From: Arthrobacter sp. P2b | GTDB lineage: Bacteria; Actinomycetota; Actinomycetes; Actinomycetales; Micrococcaceae | Direction: 5' to 3' | NCBI RefSeq assembly: GCF_900168295.1 | Contig: NZ_FVZL01000013.1 | Span: 37,396-101,395 of the forward strand | Length of the DNA: 64,000 nucleotides | In this document: one piece after another, positions 35,030-44,238 of the stretch | How positions within the stretch are numbered: the stretch's first letter is position 1 | Layout: every line of letters starts with the position of its first letter | Notes under the pieces: model-generated | The model's input: only the letters and a program-made list of their open reading frames with translations | The model's database searches: none | Told to the model about the DNA's origin: nothing | Translations under genes and position numbers: made by a program

Positions 35030-35815
35030 CTACGCGGCGGTGTATCCGCCGTCTGCGTTTATGACAGAGCCTGTGAGACTGGACGAACGGTCACTGGCGA
35101 GAAACCGGACAACCTCCGCAATTTCATCTGGTTGGAGGAGCCGGCCAATGGGCATTTTTCCCAGCATCTGGGCCCGAGTTGTTGCCGGTAGCTCAGCAAG
35201 CAGCGGAGTACTGACGTATCCCGGCGAGACGCAGTTGAAGCGGATGTTTTGTTGGGCGTAGGTCAGCGCTGCAGACCGTGTGAAGTTAACGACCGCGGCT
35301 TTGGCAGCGGAGTAGGCAGTGCTATTGGCCTGCCCGACGTGCGCCAGAATCGACGCCATGTTGATGATCGAACCACCGCCGCTTTGAAGCATTTTTGCAA
35401 CGGCGTGCTTGTTGCAGAGGACGACGCCTGTCAGGTTTATGTCGAGGACGCGCTGCCAAGTGGTGAGATCCAGTTCGTGTACTGGCCCCTTCTGTTCCGG
35501 GACTCCTGCGTTGGCGACCAGCACGTCCAGTCTTCCGAACTTTTCCATGGTGTCATCCATCAACCGGGCGACCGATTGCTCGTCTGTAACGTCAGTGCGA
35601 ATGAAATCCACAACTGCACCGTCCTGGGCGAAGGACTCCACGACGGATGCACCGTCCGATGACAAGTCTCCAATGACGACCGCAGCCCCGTCTCTGGCGA
35701 GTAGTCGGGCAACGGCGGCACCGATTCCAGATGCGCCTCCCGTCACCACAACGGTTTTTCCTGCCAACGTCATTTCAGCTTCTTTCGCCAGGTCTTTTGC
35801 GCGGACAGTAGTCAT
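35030..35815 (-). CDS. Short-chain dehydrogenase/reductase
   Basis: The chosen ATG at 35815 overlaps the reductase stop by 4 bases (ATGA), giving 261 residues, the normal SDR size. It shows the cofactor motif VTGGASGIGAAVARLLA, NAGVPEQKG and the YSAAKAAVVNF active-site Tyr-x-x-x-Lys with Ser in MASILAHVG. The C-terminal motif is FLASDRSSSLTGSVINADGG. It would oxidise the alcohol made by the P450 to the ketone used by the BVMO. Confidence 0.9.
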   Translation of the reverse strand: MTTVRAKDLAKEAEMTLAGKTVVVTGGASGIGAAVARLLARDGAAVVIGDLSSDGASVVESFAQDGAVVDFIRTDVTDEQSVARLMDDTMEKFGRLDVLVANAGVPEQKGPVHELDLTTWQRVLDINLTGVVLCNKHAVAKMLQSGGGSIINMASILAHVGQANSTAYSAAKAAVVNFTRSAALTYAQQNIRFNCVSPGYVSTPLLAELPATTRAQMLGKMPIGRLLQPDEIAEVVRFLASDRSSSLTGSVINADGGYTAA

Positions 35816-37035
35816 ACCGACGCCGGCTGCGGGGCTTGATCCAACTCGGCTAAAGCGTCTGCCCACAACAAGCGATCCTGTATCCGCTTGCGGTAGGCCA
35901 GCACCTTCCGCGTCTGGTTTGATCCGAAGACGGCGCTGACGTGGCGGTCCTTGCGGTACAGCGCTATGAAGCGCTCATCGTGTTCTGTGCCCTGAACCAG
36001 TCGGACTTCGTCGTGACCAGCTGGTGATCCCACGATTTGGAACTTTCGGTCGTATTGGTCCGACCACACCCACGGGACTGGTTCATAGGCCAAAATCTTC
36101 TCGTCGTCACTCCCGGCGAGCAGGCGCCGGGCTGCGTGCTCGCCTTGCCGGATGGCGTTGTCCCAGTGCTCCACTCGCCGAAATTCTCCCGAGAGCTGAT
36201 TCGGCCATCTGGCGACGTCTCCGGCTGCGACCACGTCGGGGGCGGCAAGACAGGAAGCGTCACAGACAACACCGTTGTCCATTTTCAGCCCTGACCCTAC
36301 GAGCCAATCTGTTGAGGGCACCACTCCGATGGCCAGGACGACTATGTCAGCTTCAATCGTGGAGCCGTCGAGCATACGAATACCACGGACTTCGGTTTCA
36401 CCGATCAGCTCCTCCACACCCAAGCCTAGGAGCAAGTTGACGCCGTTGTTGCGGTGCAGGGCAGCGAGGCCTGAGCCGATCACGTCACCAAGAACGGCGC
36501 CCATGGGGGTGGGCCCCGCCTCAATTACGCTTACCTCAAGGCCCAGCGACCGGCAGGATGCGGCGAGTTCTGCGCCGATAAATCCGCCGCCTACGATGAC
36601 GACCCTCGGGGTACCCTCCGTCAGTGTATGACGGAGTTCCTCTGCTTCAGCCAGCGTCCGAAGCGTAAACACCCCGCGCAGCTTGGAACCGGGCATTTGC
36701 CGTGGACGGGCACCGGTTGCAATTACGAGACCATCGAAGGTCAAAGACTCGCCTGAGTCCAGTGCAACCCTTTTGCCTGCAAGGTCTAATGCCGTTGCGG
36801 TTACACCAAGCCTCCACTCAGCCGAGAGCTCTTCGTCTGGTGACTCAAGAGAGATCTCGCTGGCCGTCAACTTACCGGTGATGATCTGCTTGGACAGGGG
36901 AGGACGGTCATAGGGCCTGATTTGCTCGTCGCCGATGACGGTGATACTCCCGGAAAACCCTTCCGCCCTGAGCTCCCGCACGGCGCTCAGGCCAGCGAGT
37001 GATGCTCCCACAACAACAATATTTTCCATTGCCAT
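35812..37035 (-). CDS. NAD(P)H-dependent ferredoxin reductase
   Basis: The 407-residue flavoprotein has the FAD motif VVVGASLAGLSAVRELRAEG, RPYDRPPLSKQII, IATGARPRQMPG, the NAD(P) motif VVIVGGGFIGAELAASCRSL and VVAAGDVARW. It is the second complete P450 reductase in the window and lies between the small ferredoxin and the SDR. It should feed the ferredoxin at 37096-37284 and so the P450 at 37340. Confidence 0.92.
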   Translation of the reverse strand: MAMENIVVVGASLAGLSAVRELRAEGFSGSITVIGDEQIRPYDRPPLSKQIITGKLTASEISLESPDEELSAEWRLGVTATALDLAGKRVALDSGESLTFDGLVIATGARPRQMPGSKLRGVFTLRTLAEAEELRHTLTEGTPRVVIVGGGFIGAELAASCRSLGLEVSVIEAGPTPMGAVLGDVIGSGLAALHRNNGVNLLLGLGVEELIGETEVRGIRMLDGSTIEADIVVLAIGVVPSTDWLVGSGLKMDNGVVCDASCLAAPDVVAAGDVARWPNQLSGEFRRVEHWDNAIRQGEHAARRLLAGSDDEKILAYEPVPWVWSDQYDRKFQIVGSPAGHDEVRLVQGTEHDERFIALYRKDRHVSAVFGSNQTRKVLAYRKRIQDRLLWADALAELDQAPQPASV

Positions 37036-37095
37036 TTTCTGCTTTACCTATCTTGTGCATGCCTGCGGTGCCCCAAAACTGCGGAGGCGACCTAG

Positions 37096-37284
37096 TTAGA
37101 CGATCTTGAGCGCCCGTTTGGGGCATGCCCGGATAGCTGCTTCCAGGGGTTTCCTTTGGGATTCCGGCGGGGTTTCGTCGAGCACGATGAGGTTGTCGTC
37201 ATCGTCCAGGTCGAACACGGCGGGCGCTTCAATGGCGCACACTCCGTTGCCTTCGCACATCCCCCAATTAACGTGAATTTCCAT
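37096..37284 (-). CDS. Small [3Fe-4S]-type ferredoxin with CxxNxxC motif
   Basis: A 62-residue ferredoxin starting after an AGGAAA-like site. Cluster ligands read MCEGNGVC and, near the C-terminus, RACPKRAL: three cysteines, with Asn at the position that is Cys in [4Fe-4S] ferredoxins. Such proteins in mycobacteria and streptomycetes are P450 electron donors with a [3Fe-4S] cluster. It lies directly downstream of the P450 gene and upstream of the reductase. Confidence 0.9.
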   Translation of the reverse strand: MEIHVNWGMCEGNGVCAIEAPAVFDLDDDDNLIVLDETPPESQRKPLEAAIRACPKRALKIV

Positions 37285-37339
37285 GTGATTTTCCTTTCTA
37301 CAAGCGGGAGTTCCGGCCGGTTGCCGGCCGGAGTTATTG

Positions 37340-38566
37340 CTAGACGCGCACGGTCAGGTGTGAATAGCCCCACTGAAAACTCGACGGGGGGCGCACTGCA
37401 GATTCCTCGTCGATGATGTAGTCAGGGCAGCGCGTGATGAATTCCTCCAGCAGGACGCGTCCTTCCAGCCGGGCTACGTGGGAGCCGATGCAGAATTTCA
37501 TGCCCTGCCCGAAAGCGATATGGCGACTGGCATTCCGGTCCCAGATGAACTCAGACGCGTTGTCGAATTCGCGCTCGTCCAGGTTGGCCGACATGTTTAG
37601 CGGCATGACACGCTGGCCCACCTGAATTCTGTGGCCGCCGATGGTCACGGGTTTGGCTGCCGTCCGAAGGAACCACTGTGCCGGGGCACAGTACCGGAGC
37701 ATCTCTTCGAAAGCAGTTTTCAGATTCTCCGGGTCATTTCCGACTGCGAGCCGCTGCTCGGGATGGCGCTGCAGCTCCAGGAGCCCATGGGCAACGACTT
37801 TGGGAACAGTTTCGCTTCCGCCGATGAGCATGATGACCAGCTGGCTGGCGATTTCTTCGTCAGAGAGAAAGCGGCCGTTGTAGTCGTAGTTGATCAGGGA
37901 ATCCACCCCGGGAACGGCACCATCGGCACCGGCCGCACGCCGGGTCAAAACGGTCTTCAACGCCAGACGATTAATGCGTTCCATGCCTTCGGGCTTGAAC
38001 GCACCTGTTACCGGATCCTTTTTTGTATAGGAATTCACGGCATCCAGCAGCTCGGAAGCGTCGCTGAGGGGCAGGCCGAGGATCAGGCACATGGTGCGGG
38101 CAGCGACCTGGCCGCCGTAATCGATGGTGAGGTCAAATCCACCTTTTGGAACCAACTCGTCGAGCAGCTGCCGCGCCTGTTCCCGGATGAACGGTTCAAG
38201 ACGCAGGGCCGCACGAGGCCGAAGCTGGTTACCCACGGCCTGGCGGATAGAGCTATATAGCGGGTCGTTCAGGCGGGGAAACTTGTCCAGAGGCTCCAGC
38301 TGGGGCTGTTTTACGGTTCCGGGGGGGTTGTGGGCGGTCAGGACCTCAAGTCCGACAACGGTTCCTTCGGTGCTGATAAAGTTGCCGTCAGGATCCGCGA
38401 GGACGTCGTAGACGTCCTCAAACCTGGAGACGACCCATGTGTCGTACTTGGGCATGTAGTGAACAGGATGCTTGTCGCGGAGTGTCTGGTAGTACGGCAG
38501 AGGGTTCTCGATGACGCTTGCATCGAAGGGATCAAACTCGAATTCGGTTTCGGTTGTTGCAGTCAT
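37340..38566 (-). CDS. Cytochrome P450 (second P450 system)
   Basis: ATG 38566, preceded by AGAGGTC, gives 408 residues, the usual size. It shows the I-helix motif IMLIGGSETVPKVVAHG, ExxR in FEEMLRYCAPAQ and the heme loop IAFGQGMKFCIGSHVARLEG. The upstream extension of the frame is rich in Arg and Pro and is not coding. The gene is followed by its own ferredoxin, reductase and SDR. A hydroxylation that starts breakdown of an alicyclic or terpenoid compound is the likely role. I cannot assign a CYP family with confidence. Confidence 0.92.
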   Translation of the reverse strand: MTATTETEFEFDPFDASVIENPLPYYQTLRDKHPVHYMPKYDTWVVSRFEDVYDVLADPDGNFISTEGTVVGLEVLTAHNPPGTVKQPQLEPLDKFPRLNDPLYSSIRQAVGNQLRPRAALRLEPFIREQARQLLDELVPKGGFDLTIDYGGQVAARTMCLILGLPLSDASELLDAVNSYTKKDPVTGAFKPEGMERINRLALKTVLTRRAAGADGAVPGVDSLINYDYNGRFLSDEEIASQLVIMLIGGSETVPKVVAHGLLELQRHPEQRLAVGNDPENLKTAFEEMLRYCAPAQWFLRTAAKPVTIGGHRIQVGQRVMPLNMSANLDEREFDNASEFIWDRNASRHIAFGQGMKFCIGSHVARLEGRVLLEEFITRCPDYIIDEESAVRPPSSFQWGYSHLTVRV

Positions 38567-38622
38567 GGCTGACCTCTTATCTGGCATGGAGTGGCGGTTC
38601 GAACACGCGGTGAAGGCAGGTC

Positions 38623-39726
38623 CTAGACAGCTCCGGCCGAGACCTTTGTGCTCCGGTTGATGAAATATGCTTCGAGCGCTTCCGGGTTTACAACACTGCC
38701 AGGAGGCGTTCCCTGCAATATCTGGACGGCGAGAGTCGCGGCAGTCACTGCGGATTGCTCGAGCATTTCCGGGGACGCGCCCCCGATATGCGGGGTGAGG
38801 ATGACATTGGGCAAGCTGAACAGTGGATGGCCATCCGGCAACGGCTCGGGTTCTGTCACGTCGAGTCCGGCTCCGCCGATTTGCCCCTCTGCCACGGCAA
38901 CGGCAAGGGCATCGGCGTCGACTGTTCCGCCGCGTGCGGTATTGATGAGGCACGCGTGGGGCAGCATCAGTTCCAGCTGCTTCGGGCCGATGAGATTCTT
39001 TGTCTCGTCATTTAGTGGTGTGTGCAGTGAAATGTGGTCGGAGCTGCCCAGCAGAGCGTCAAGGGTTACCGAGCGGGCAATACCGAGTTCCGCAGCGACG
39101 GACTCATCCATGAACGGGTCGTATGCTCGCACGCGCATCCCGAAGGCTTGGGCGAGGCGTGCTACTTCGCGGCCGATGTGCCCGCATCCTATGAGCCCAA
39201 GGGTTTTTCCCCCGAGCACGCTCAGCGGTGGGTGTGCAGCTTTCAGTTCCTGACGGGATGACCACTGTCCTGTCAGGTGGGCCTGGCGATCCGCCACAGC
39301 TATCTTATGGCTCAGCGACAGCATGAGGCCGATCGCATGTTCAGCCACCCCGGTTGCGTTACCACCGGGAGCGTTGACCACGAGAATGCCCCGCTGGGTT
39401 GCTGCCGGAACATCGATCAGGTCGAATCCTGCCGCGCCGATATAGACGACCTCGAGGTTGGGCGCCCGGTCCAGGACTGCGGCCGTCACCGGAATATGGC
39501 CGCCGATACCCAATGCCTGAAGGGCGGAAGCCGTTTCCAGATGCCTGCCAAAGGCAGCCTCGATTGCCGCCGCTATCTGGCTATCCCGGTCGGGGGCTTC
39601 TTGAATTTGGACGGCTTGGGCTGCCGTCAGCCCGTAATTCAGCTCAAACCCCGCGTTAGTGAAAAGCTGATCCGCCGCAGGGCTGTTCGATGTCGTGGGG
39701 ATGAGTACTTGCCGCTTCGAGTTCAC
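38623..39726 (-). CDS. D-2-hydroxyacid dehydrogenase
   Basis: The 367-residue enzyme has a GTG start overlapping the aldolase stop. It shows the NAD motif KTLGLIGCGHIGREVARLAQ, the NTARGGTVDADAL Arg region, DVTEPEPLPDGHPL (catalytic Glu) and the His in ILTPHIGGASPE. It interconverts 2-oxoacids and D-2-hydroxyacids. Paired with an HpcH/HpaI-type aldolase, it may process a 2-oxoacid (for example pyruvate or glyoxylate type) released in the pathway. Confidence 0.9.
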   Translation of the reverse strand: MNSKRQVLIPTTSNSPAADQLFTNAGFELNYGLTAAQAVQIQEAPDRDSQIAAAIEAAFGRHLETASALQALGIGGHIPVTAAVLDRAPNLEVVYIGAAGFDLIDVPAATQRGILVVNAPGGNATGVAEHAIGLMLSLSHKIAVADRQAHLTGQWSSRQELKAAHPPLSVLGGKTLGLIGCGHIGREVARLAQAFGMRVRAYDPFMDESVAAELGIARSVTLDALLGSSDHISLHTPLNDETKNLIGPKQLELMLPHACLINTARGGTVDADALAVAVAEGQIGGAGLDVTEPEPLPDGHPLFSLPNVILTPHIGGASPEMLEQSAVTAATLAVQILQGTPPGSVVNPEALEAYFINRSTKVSAGAV

Positions 39727-40502
39727 GCGACCTGTCCTTCCATGAGTGCGGACTGCTGAGAGCGGAGCCGGCCCGCCAATGCAAGGCGCGCTGTTGCCCC
39801 CTGCTGGACGAAAGTGGAGTCTGAACCGAGACTCAGAAAGCTGACTCCCCGCTCGAGCAAGGCCCGGGCATGCTCCTCACCGGCGGCGACCGAGCCCACT
39901 GGAATATTTCGCTTGCTTGCTACGGCAACGATCCGCTCAACCGCCGCTAGAACCTGCGAATCGCGTGGCACTTCCCCGGGAGAAATACCCATTAGAAGGC
40001 CGAGGTCAAACGGCCCTATGAAGAGGGCGTCGACACCGTCAACTGCCGTGATCTCCTCGAGGTTATCCAGAGCCTCCAGAGTCTCGATCATCGGCATGAA
40101 CATCACGCGCCTATTTGCTTGTTCCACACCACCGGCGCCGGGCCGGACCGGGCCGTAGGACCTCGTCCCATCCGGGGCGTAGCGGCAGGCCGCCGCGGCC
40201 TCTGCAGTCTGCTGCATGGTGCTGATCATTGGCACAATCACTCCGTCCGCCCCCATGTCCAGAGACCTCATGATCAGATACGGTTCCGGCGAGATAACCC
40301 GCGAGATGACGGGAGTGCCGGCAGCGCCGGCAGCCTGGAACAGCTGCAGCATTCTTGAGGAGGACACCTCCCCGTGCTGGGAGTCCACTACGAGGAAGTC
40401 GTAGCCGGACCGGCCCATGTGCTCGGCGCCAAGGGCGGATTCCAGCATGATCCAGCCACCGAACGCGGGGCTGGCACTTAGCCTGTCAAGAAATGGGTTC
40501 AT
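39723..40502 (-). CDS. HpcH/HpaI-family aldolase/citrate lyase
   Basis: A 259-residue TIM-barrel class II pyruvate aldolase: GYDFLVVDSQHGEVSSSRM, ISPEPYLIMRSLDMGADGVI, MFMPMIETLEALDNLEEI (metal-binding Glu) and GVDALFIGPFDLGLLMGI (metal-binding Asp). Members cleave 4-hydroxy-2-oxoacids to pyruvate plus an aldehyde. It is the first gene of the long minus-strand cluster and is preceded by a perfect 8-bp-arm palindrome at 40585-40606. Confidence 0.9.
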   Translation of the reverse strand: MNPFLDRLSASPAFGGWIMLESALGAEHMGRSGYDFLVVDSQHGEVSSSRMLQLFQAAGAAGTPVISRVISPEPYLIMRSLDMGADGVIVPMISTMQQTAEAAAACRYAPDGTRSYGPVRPGAGGVEQANRRVMFMPMIETLEALDNLEEITAVDGVDALFIGPFDLGLLMGISPGEVPRDSQVLAAVERIVAVASKRNIPVGSVAAGEEHARALLERGVSFLSLGSDSTFVQQGATARLALAGRLRSQQSALMEGQVA

Positions 40503-40584
40503 AGCAGAGGCCTTCCTGGTGATCCGGAATCGGAGTCAGATCACTCGGTGTGAGATGCAGATCATATTTGCAAGTAATCTCAGC

Positions 40585-40606
40585 ATTGACAACGGCCATT
40601 GTCAAT
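40585..40606. promoter_or_regulatory. TetR-type operator A, ATTGACAA-N6-TTGTCAAT
   Basis: Perfect 8-bp arms with a 6-base spacer (CGGCCA), 82 bases before the aldolase start. It is one of five related palindromes in the window that all lie beside genes of the alicyclic-degradation modules. Confidence 0.75.
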
Positions 40607-40703
40607 AGTGCGTGCACATTCCTAAGGCGGCGGTTAGCCAACGACTCTTAGGAAAGTAGGCAGGCAGCACAAAAACTGGGTGACGCTGGGGGCGAGGGGC
40701 GTC

Positions 40704-41330
40704 TTAGGAACGGACGGCGGCGACAGCCTTAAAGACCTCGAGGGTATGTTGGATGAATCGCTCCCTGGAGATATCCAGGGAGCCGGAGATCCATGCCAGG
40801 AAGAGCCTTGTCTGAGACCCCATCAGGGCCCTGGCGTTCAGCTCCAGGCCGAGGGCATCTATGGGCTCGTCGCTGAGGCCCTTCAGCAGGCTGATAAAGA
40901 GACCCCGGTTACGGTCGAGCTTCCGCCGCAGTTGGGACGCGAGAGTGCCCGCCACCTCAGTTTCCATAAGGAAGACCCGGGCCCGTCTGGGGTCGCTGGT
41001 GAGGTAGTCGGTAAATGAGCGGATTGCGGCCTCGGCAGCCTGATAACCCGACCCGGCCTCCACCATGGCTGCCTGCATGGCCTGGTAGGCACCATCGATT
41101 ACCGCATCATAGGTTTCCCCCACCAGCTCGTCGAGGGACTTGAAACTCTCGTAAAAATAGCGTTCGGTAAGGCCTGCCTCCCGACAGATGGCCCTGACAC
41201 CCAAGGAGCTGACGCCGTTGGCGCCAAGCAGGTTTAGTGCCGCCTCCAGCAGGAGTACCCTTCGGGCAGCTTGGCGCTCCCCGGCCGTCTTGCCCCGCCA
41301 ATTTGAACCTACCGTCTGTTGGGTCGTCAC
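40704..41330 (-). CDS. TetR-family transcriptional regulator
   Basis: The 208-residue protein has an N-terminal HTH (LLLEAALNLLGANGVSSLG, ICREAGLTERYFYESFKSLD) and a helical ligand-binding part. It is divergent from the phosphotriesterase-family gene with operator B between them, and its 3' end faces the operator of the minus-strand cluster. It is the best candidate regulator for the TTGACAA-N6-TTGTCAA sites. A decayed homologue lies at 53143-53635. Confidence 0.9.
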   Translation of the reverse strand: MTTQQTVGSNWRGKTAGERQAARRVLLLEAALNLLGANGVSSLGVRAICREAGLTERYFYESFKSLDELVGETYDAVIDGAYQAMQAAMVEAGSGYQAAEAAIRSFTDYLTSDPRRARVFLMETEVAGTLASQLRRKLDRNRGLFISLLKGLSDEPIDALGLELNARALMGSQTRLFLAWISGSLDISRERFIQHTLEVFKAVAAVRS

Positions 41331-41400
41331 AATACGATCCTCTCATCTTTGACGGAGTACCCCCCGCTTCCGCCCTGCGCGCAGCATCTTTGTCCGCATG

Positions 41401-41422
41401 GTTGACAACAGTCGTTGTCATT
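41401..41422. promoter_or_regulatory. TetR-type operator B
   Basis: TTGACAA-CAGTCG-TTGTCAT, between the TetR gene (start 41330) and the phosphotriesterase-family gene (start 41592). It differs from operator A at one arm position, and probably mediates autoregulation. Confidence 0.7.
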
Positions 41423-41591
41423 GCGGAGAATGCTTATGTGTGATGGGCACAACAGTAGAGATACTAGAGACTCGCTGCCTTCAAACATACCCGCACACAT
41501 TTAGTCGGCTAATCGTTGCATGCCGCTTCTTTAGCGCGAGCTTGCATCTGCATACCGGATTTCCGGCCACCCACAGAAAGGCACATACACC

Positions 41592-42593
41592 ATGGGAGAC
41601 GTCCAGACGGTCCTAGGCCCGGTCAGCCCCGACAAGCTCGGAGCGACTCTCGCCCATGAGCATGTCTTCAGCGTGACTCCTGAGATTCAACGGGATTTCC
41701 CCGCCCTCAGCTGGCAGGGGACTAGAGAAGACGCGATCAGATACGCTGCAGAGAAACTTGCAGAAGTGGCCCGTCGCGGCATCGGGACCATCATCGACTG
41801 CACGACCATCGACCACGGCCGTGACCTCCCCGCCCTTATCGAGGTCAACAGGCAGGTGCCGATCAACATCGTGGCTGCAACGGGGCTCTACACGCACGAC
41901 AAGCTACCGTTTTTCTACAAATTCAGGCCGGAGCGCACCGCCGGGGGCGTTCCGCGCAAGGATGTCATCCTCGAGATGTTCCTTCAGGACATTACCGAAG
42001 GAATTCAGGGCACCGGGGCCAAAGCCGGCATTATAAAGGTCACCACTGACGCCGAGGGCGCCACGCCCAACATCGAGCGCATTCTTCGTTCAGCAGCCCG
42101 GGCACACCGCGAGACGGGAGTGCCGATCACCACGCACACAAACGCAGCTTATGAGACCGGCCTGGCCCAGTTGGAGATTTTCCGTTCGGAGGGGGTCGAT
42201 CCGCAGCGCGTGGTTATCGGCCATTCAGGCGATAGCAGCGATTTCGACTACCTGCGGCGAATCCTTGACACCGGGGCCTTCATCGGGGCCGACCGCTTCG
42301 GTTATTACCGCCCGGGCCAGCCCGGCATTGACGCCAAGGTCAAGACAGTGGTCGAACTCTGCCGTGAAGGCTACGCCGATCAAATTCTTCTGGCGCACGA
42401 CTCTGTCGTCTACGCCGACTGGTGGGAACTCTTCCCCCCCACATGGGAGGATTTGCCTGCTGAATGGGTTCCAACCCACATCTCCGACACCATCATTCCG
42501 GCCTTCCAAGCCAACGGCCTCACGAATGAGCAGATCGACACCATGATGGTGAAAAATCCGGCGCGGTTGCTGGGAAACAACGACGCTTACTAA
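41592..42593 (+). CDS. Phosphotriesterase-family hydrolase (lactonase-like)
   Basis: A 333-residue amidohydrolase-superfamily protein: metal His pair in LAHEHVFSV, IIDCTTIDHGRDL, the probable carbamylated Lys in GIIKVTTDAEGA, His ligands in ITTHTNA and VIGHSGDSSD, and the metal Asp in LLAHDSVVYADW. Members include lactonases and phosphotriesterase-homology proteins. In this context lactone hydrolysis after Baeyer-Villiger oxidation is more likely than phosphotriester cleavage. A transporter pseudogene follows. Confidence 0.88.
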   Translation: MGDVQTVLGPVSPDKLGATLAHEHVFSVTPEIQRDFPALSWQGTREDAIRYAAEKLAEVARRGIGTIIDCTTIDHGRDLPALIEVNRQVPINIVAATGLYTHDKLPFFYKFRPERTAGGVPRKDVILEMFLQDITEGIQGTGAKAGIIKVTTDAEGATPNIERILRSAARAHRETGVPITTHTNAAYETGLAQLEIFRSEGVDPQRVVIGHSGDSSDFDYLRRILDTGAFIGADRFGYYRPGQPGIDAKVKTVVELCREGYADQILLAHDSVVYADWWELFPPTWEDLPAEWVPTHISDTIIPAFQANGLTNEQIDTMMVKNPARLLGNNDAY

Positions 42594-42685
42594 CCCCAAG
42601 ACTGCCGACCGCATATTTTTCAAGAAGAAACGATGAAGTTTCCAGCACATCCTGGCCCTGGCCTTCAAAACTCCTCACGCAGCCG

Positions 42686-43929
42686 ATGGCTCTACGTCGC
42701 CACCGGTTTATAACGCTTGTCTTCGGCACCACCACAGTGAACGTACTGTTCAACGTTCTCGGCGCGGCCATGGTCAAAGAACTCGGCTGGGAGAGGAGCA
42801 TCCTTTCCAATGGACTGTCGATCCAGATTGGCCTGGCCGGAATCAGCGTCATCATCCTAGGTTTCCTGACGGATAGATGGGGCCCTAGGATTCCGGCCGC
42901 TCTTATGGCCCTGATCTTCGGACTCGGCATCCTCGCGCTCGGCACACTACAAGACACGGAAGTCGCTTTCTACCTCATCTGTGCCCTGATCGGATTCGCT
43001 TCAGGATCGGCGAATCCAGTCGTCCACGCTGGAGTCCTCAGCGCCTGGTTCTCGGACAAGCGGGGAATTGCACTGGGAATCCTGATGGCGGGCTTGGGCA
43101 CCTGTGGATTCGTCATGCCGTTTCTGGCCAACTCCCTCCTCAGCATTGGTGGATGGCGCCTGTCCTTCATCATCATCGGGTTGCTGTGTGTCATCATTCC
43201 TGGTTCCGTCTACGCGTTCGTTACGCGAATGCCTGCCGCGCACGACGCAGAGCGAGTGAAGGCACGGCAGGAAGGCCGGACCGCTGCTGAAAGCCTCTGA
43301 GTGATCGCCCGCAAATACAGCCAATTCTGGTTGCTTTCCATCGCCATTCTCTTGGTGTCGTCTTCCGCGTTCGGGCTCCTGTCACAGGTTGTGGCCATGT
43401 CCACAGATAAGGGGATTGACCAGGCAACGGCCGTCACCATCCTGTCTACGTTGAGCTTGTCCTCCATTGGTGCCCGCCTGCTTGTTGGTTACTTTCTTGA
43501 CCGCTTGTACGCCCCGGCTGTGGGTATCGTCATCTTCGCGTTGCTGGGGTGGGCGCTTTTCTCATGATCACTTCCATCAATGTCGGCACGCTCATGGTGA
43601 GTGCCGTCCTGATCGGGCTAGGGCTCGGTGCTGAAGGTGATGTCGCCGCCTACATGGCCAGTCGCTACTTCCCCCAGCACTCGTATGGACGGGTTCTTGG
43701 ATTCATCTATTTCCGATACGCCCAGGGATCTGCTGTCCGGATCTTCATCCTCGGTCAGCTTCATCAGGCCTTCGGTACCTCTGCGGCAGCTCTGATTCCC
43801 CTCCTGGGGATGATCGCTATAAGCATCGTCTGCCTACTGTTCATGGGCCCTTACCGGTTCACCCTCAAATACGGCCAGGTCCAACAGTTCGACGCGCAGC
43901 AGGACAATGCGCCACACGTTGCGCGATAG
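42686..43929 (+). pseudogene. MFS transporter broken by a stop codon and a frameshift
   Basis: Twelve-helix MFS coding sequence is readable across three pieces. 42686-43300 ends with an in-frame TGA after AAESL. The same frame continues with VIARKYSQFWLLSIAILL to 43567, where it ends in LLGWALFS. Helices 9-12 continue in another frame (GTLMVSAVLIGLGLGAEGDV to 43929). The sequence resembles oxalate/formate-antiporter-type carriers. Two separate lesions make a full-length product unlikely unless they are sequencing errors. It would have been the importer for the adjacent hydrolase pathway. Confidence 0.8.
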
Positions 43930-44238
43930 CGGTCACGCTAGTTAATTGACTCGGGCGCTCGACATCTTGGTCGCACCAGATTCTTTGCCTTTCAGATGGG
44001 TAAACAAACTGGCTCAGCAGTAGTTTCGTTACTCCAATTGCCCGGGGCAGTCGGTGACCATGACCGGCCCACGATGTCATCCGGACGTTGTGGTCTTCGG
44101 CTGAAACTCTGGAAGCGCTTGGTCAGCATGGACTGTTGTTCGCCTACCGATCCGCTTTGGGCAGGAATCGGTTGCCCGACCCCTCCTCGGCAACTCCCAG
44201 CGCCCACGGCAACGAACCGGTCCGCTTGAATGAGCGGG
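43930..44238. other. No recognisable gene
   Basis: Short frames only. The last bases merge into the degraded recombinase-like relic. It may contain the 5' remnant of that gene, too diverged to align by eye. Confidence 0.4.
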
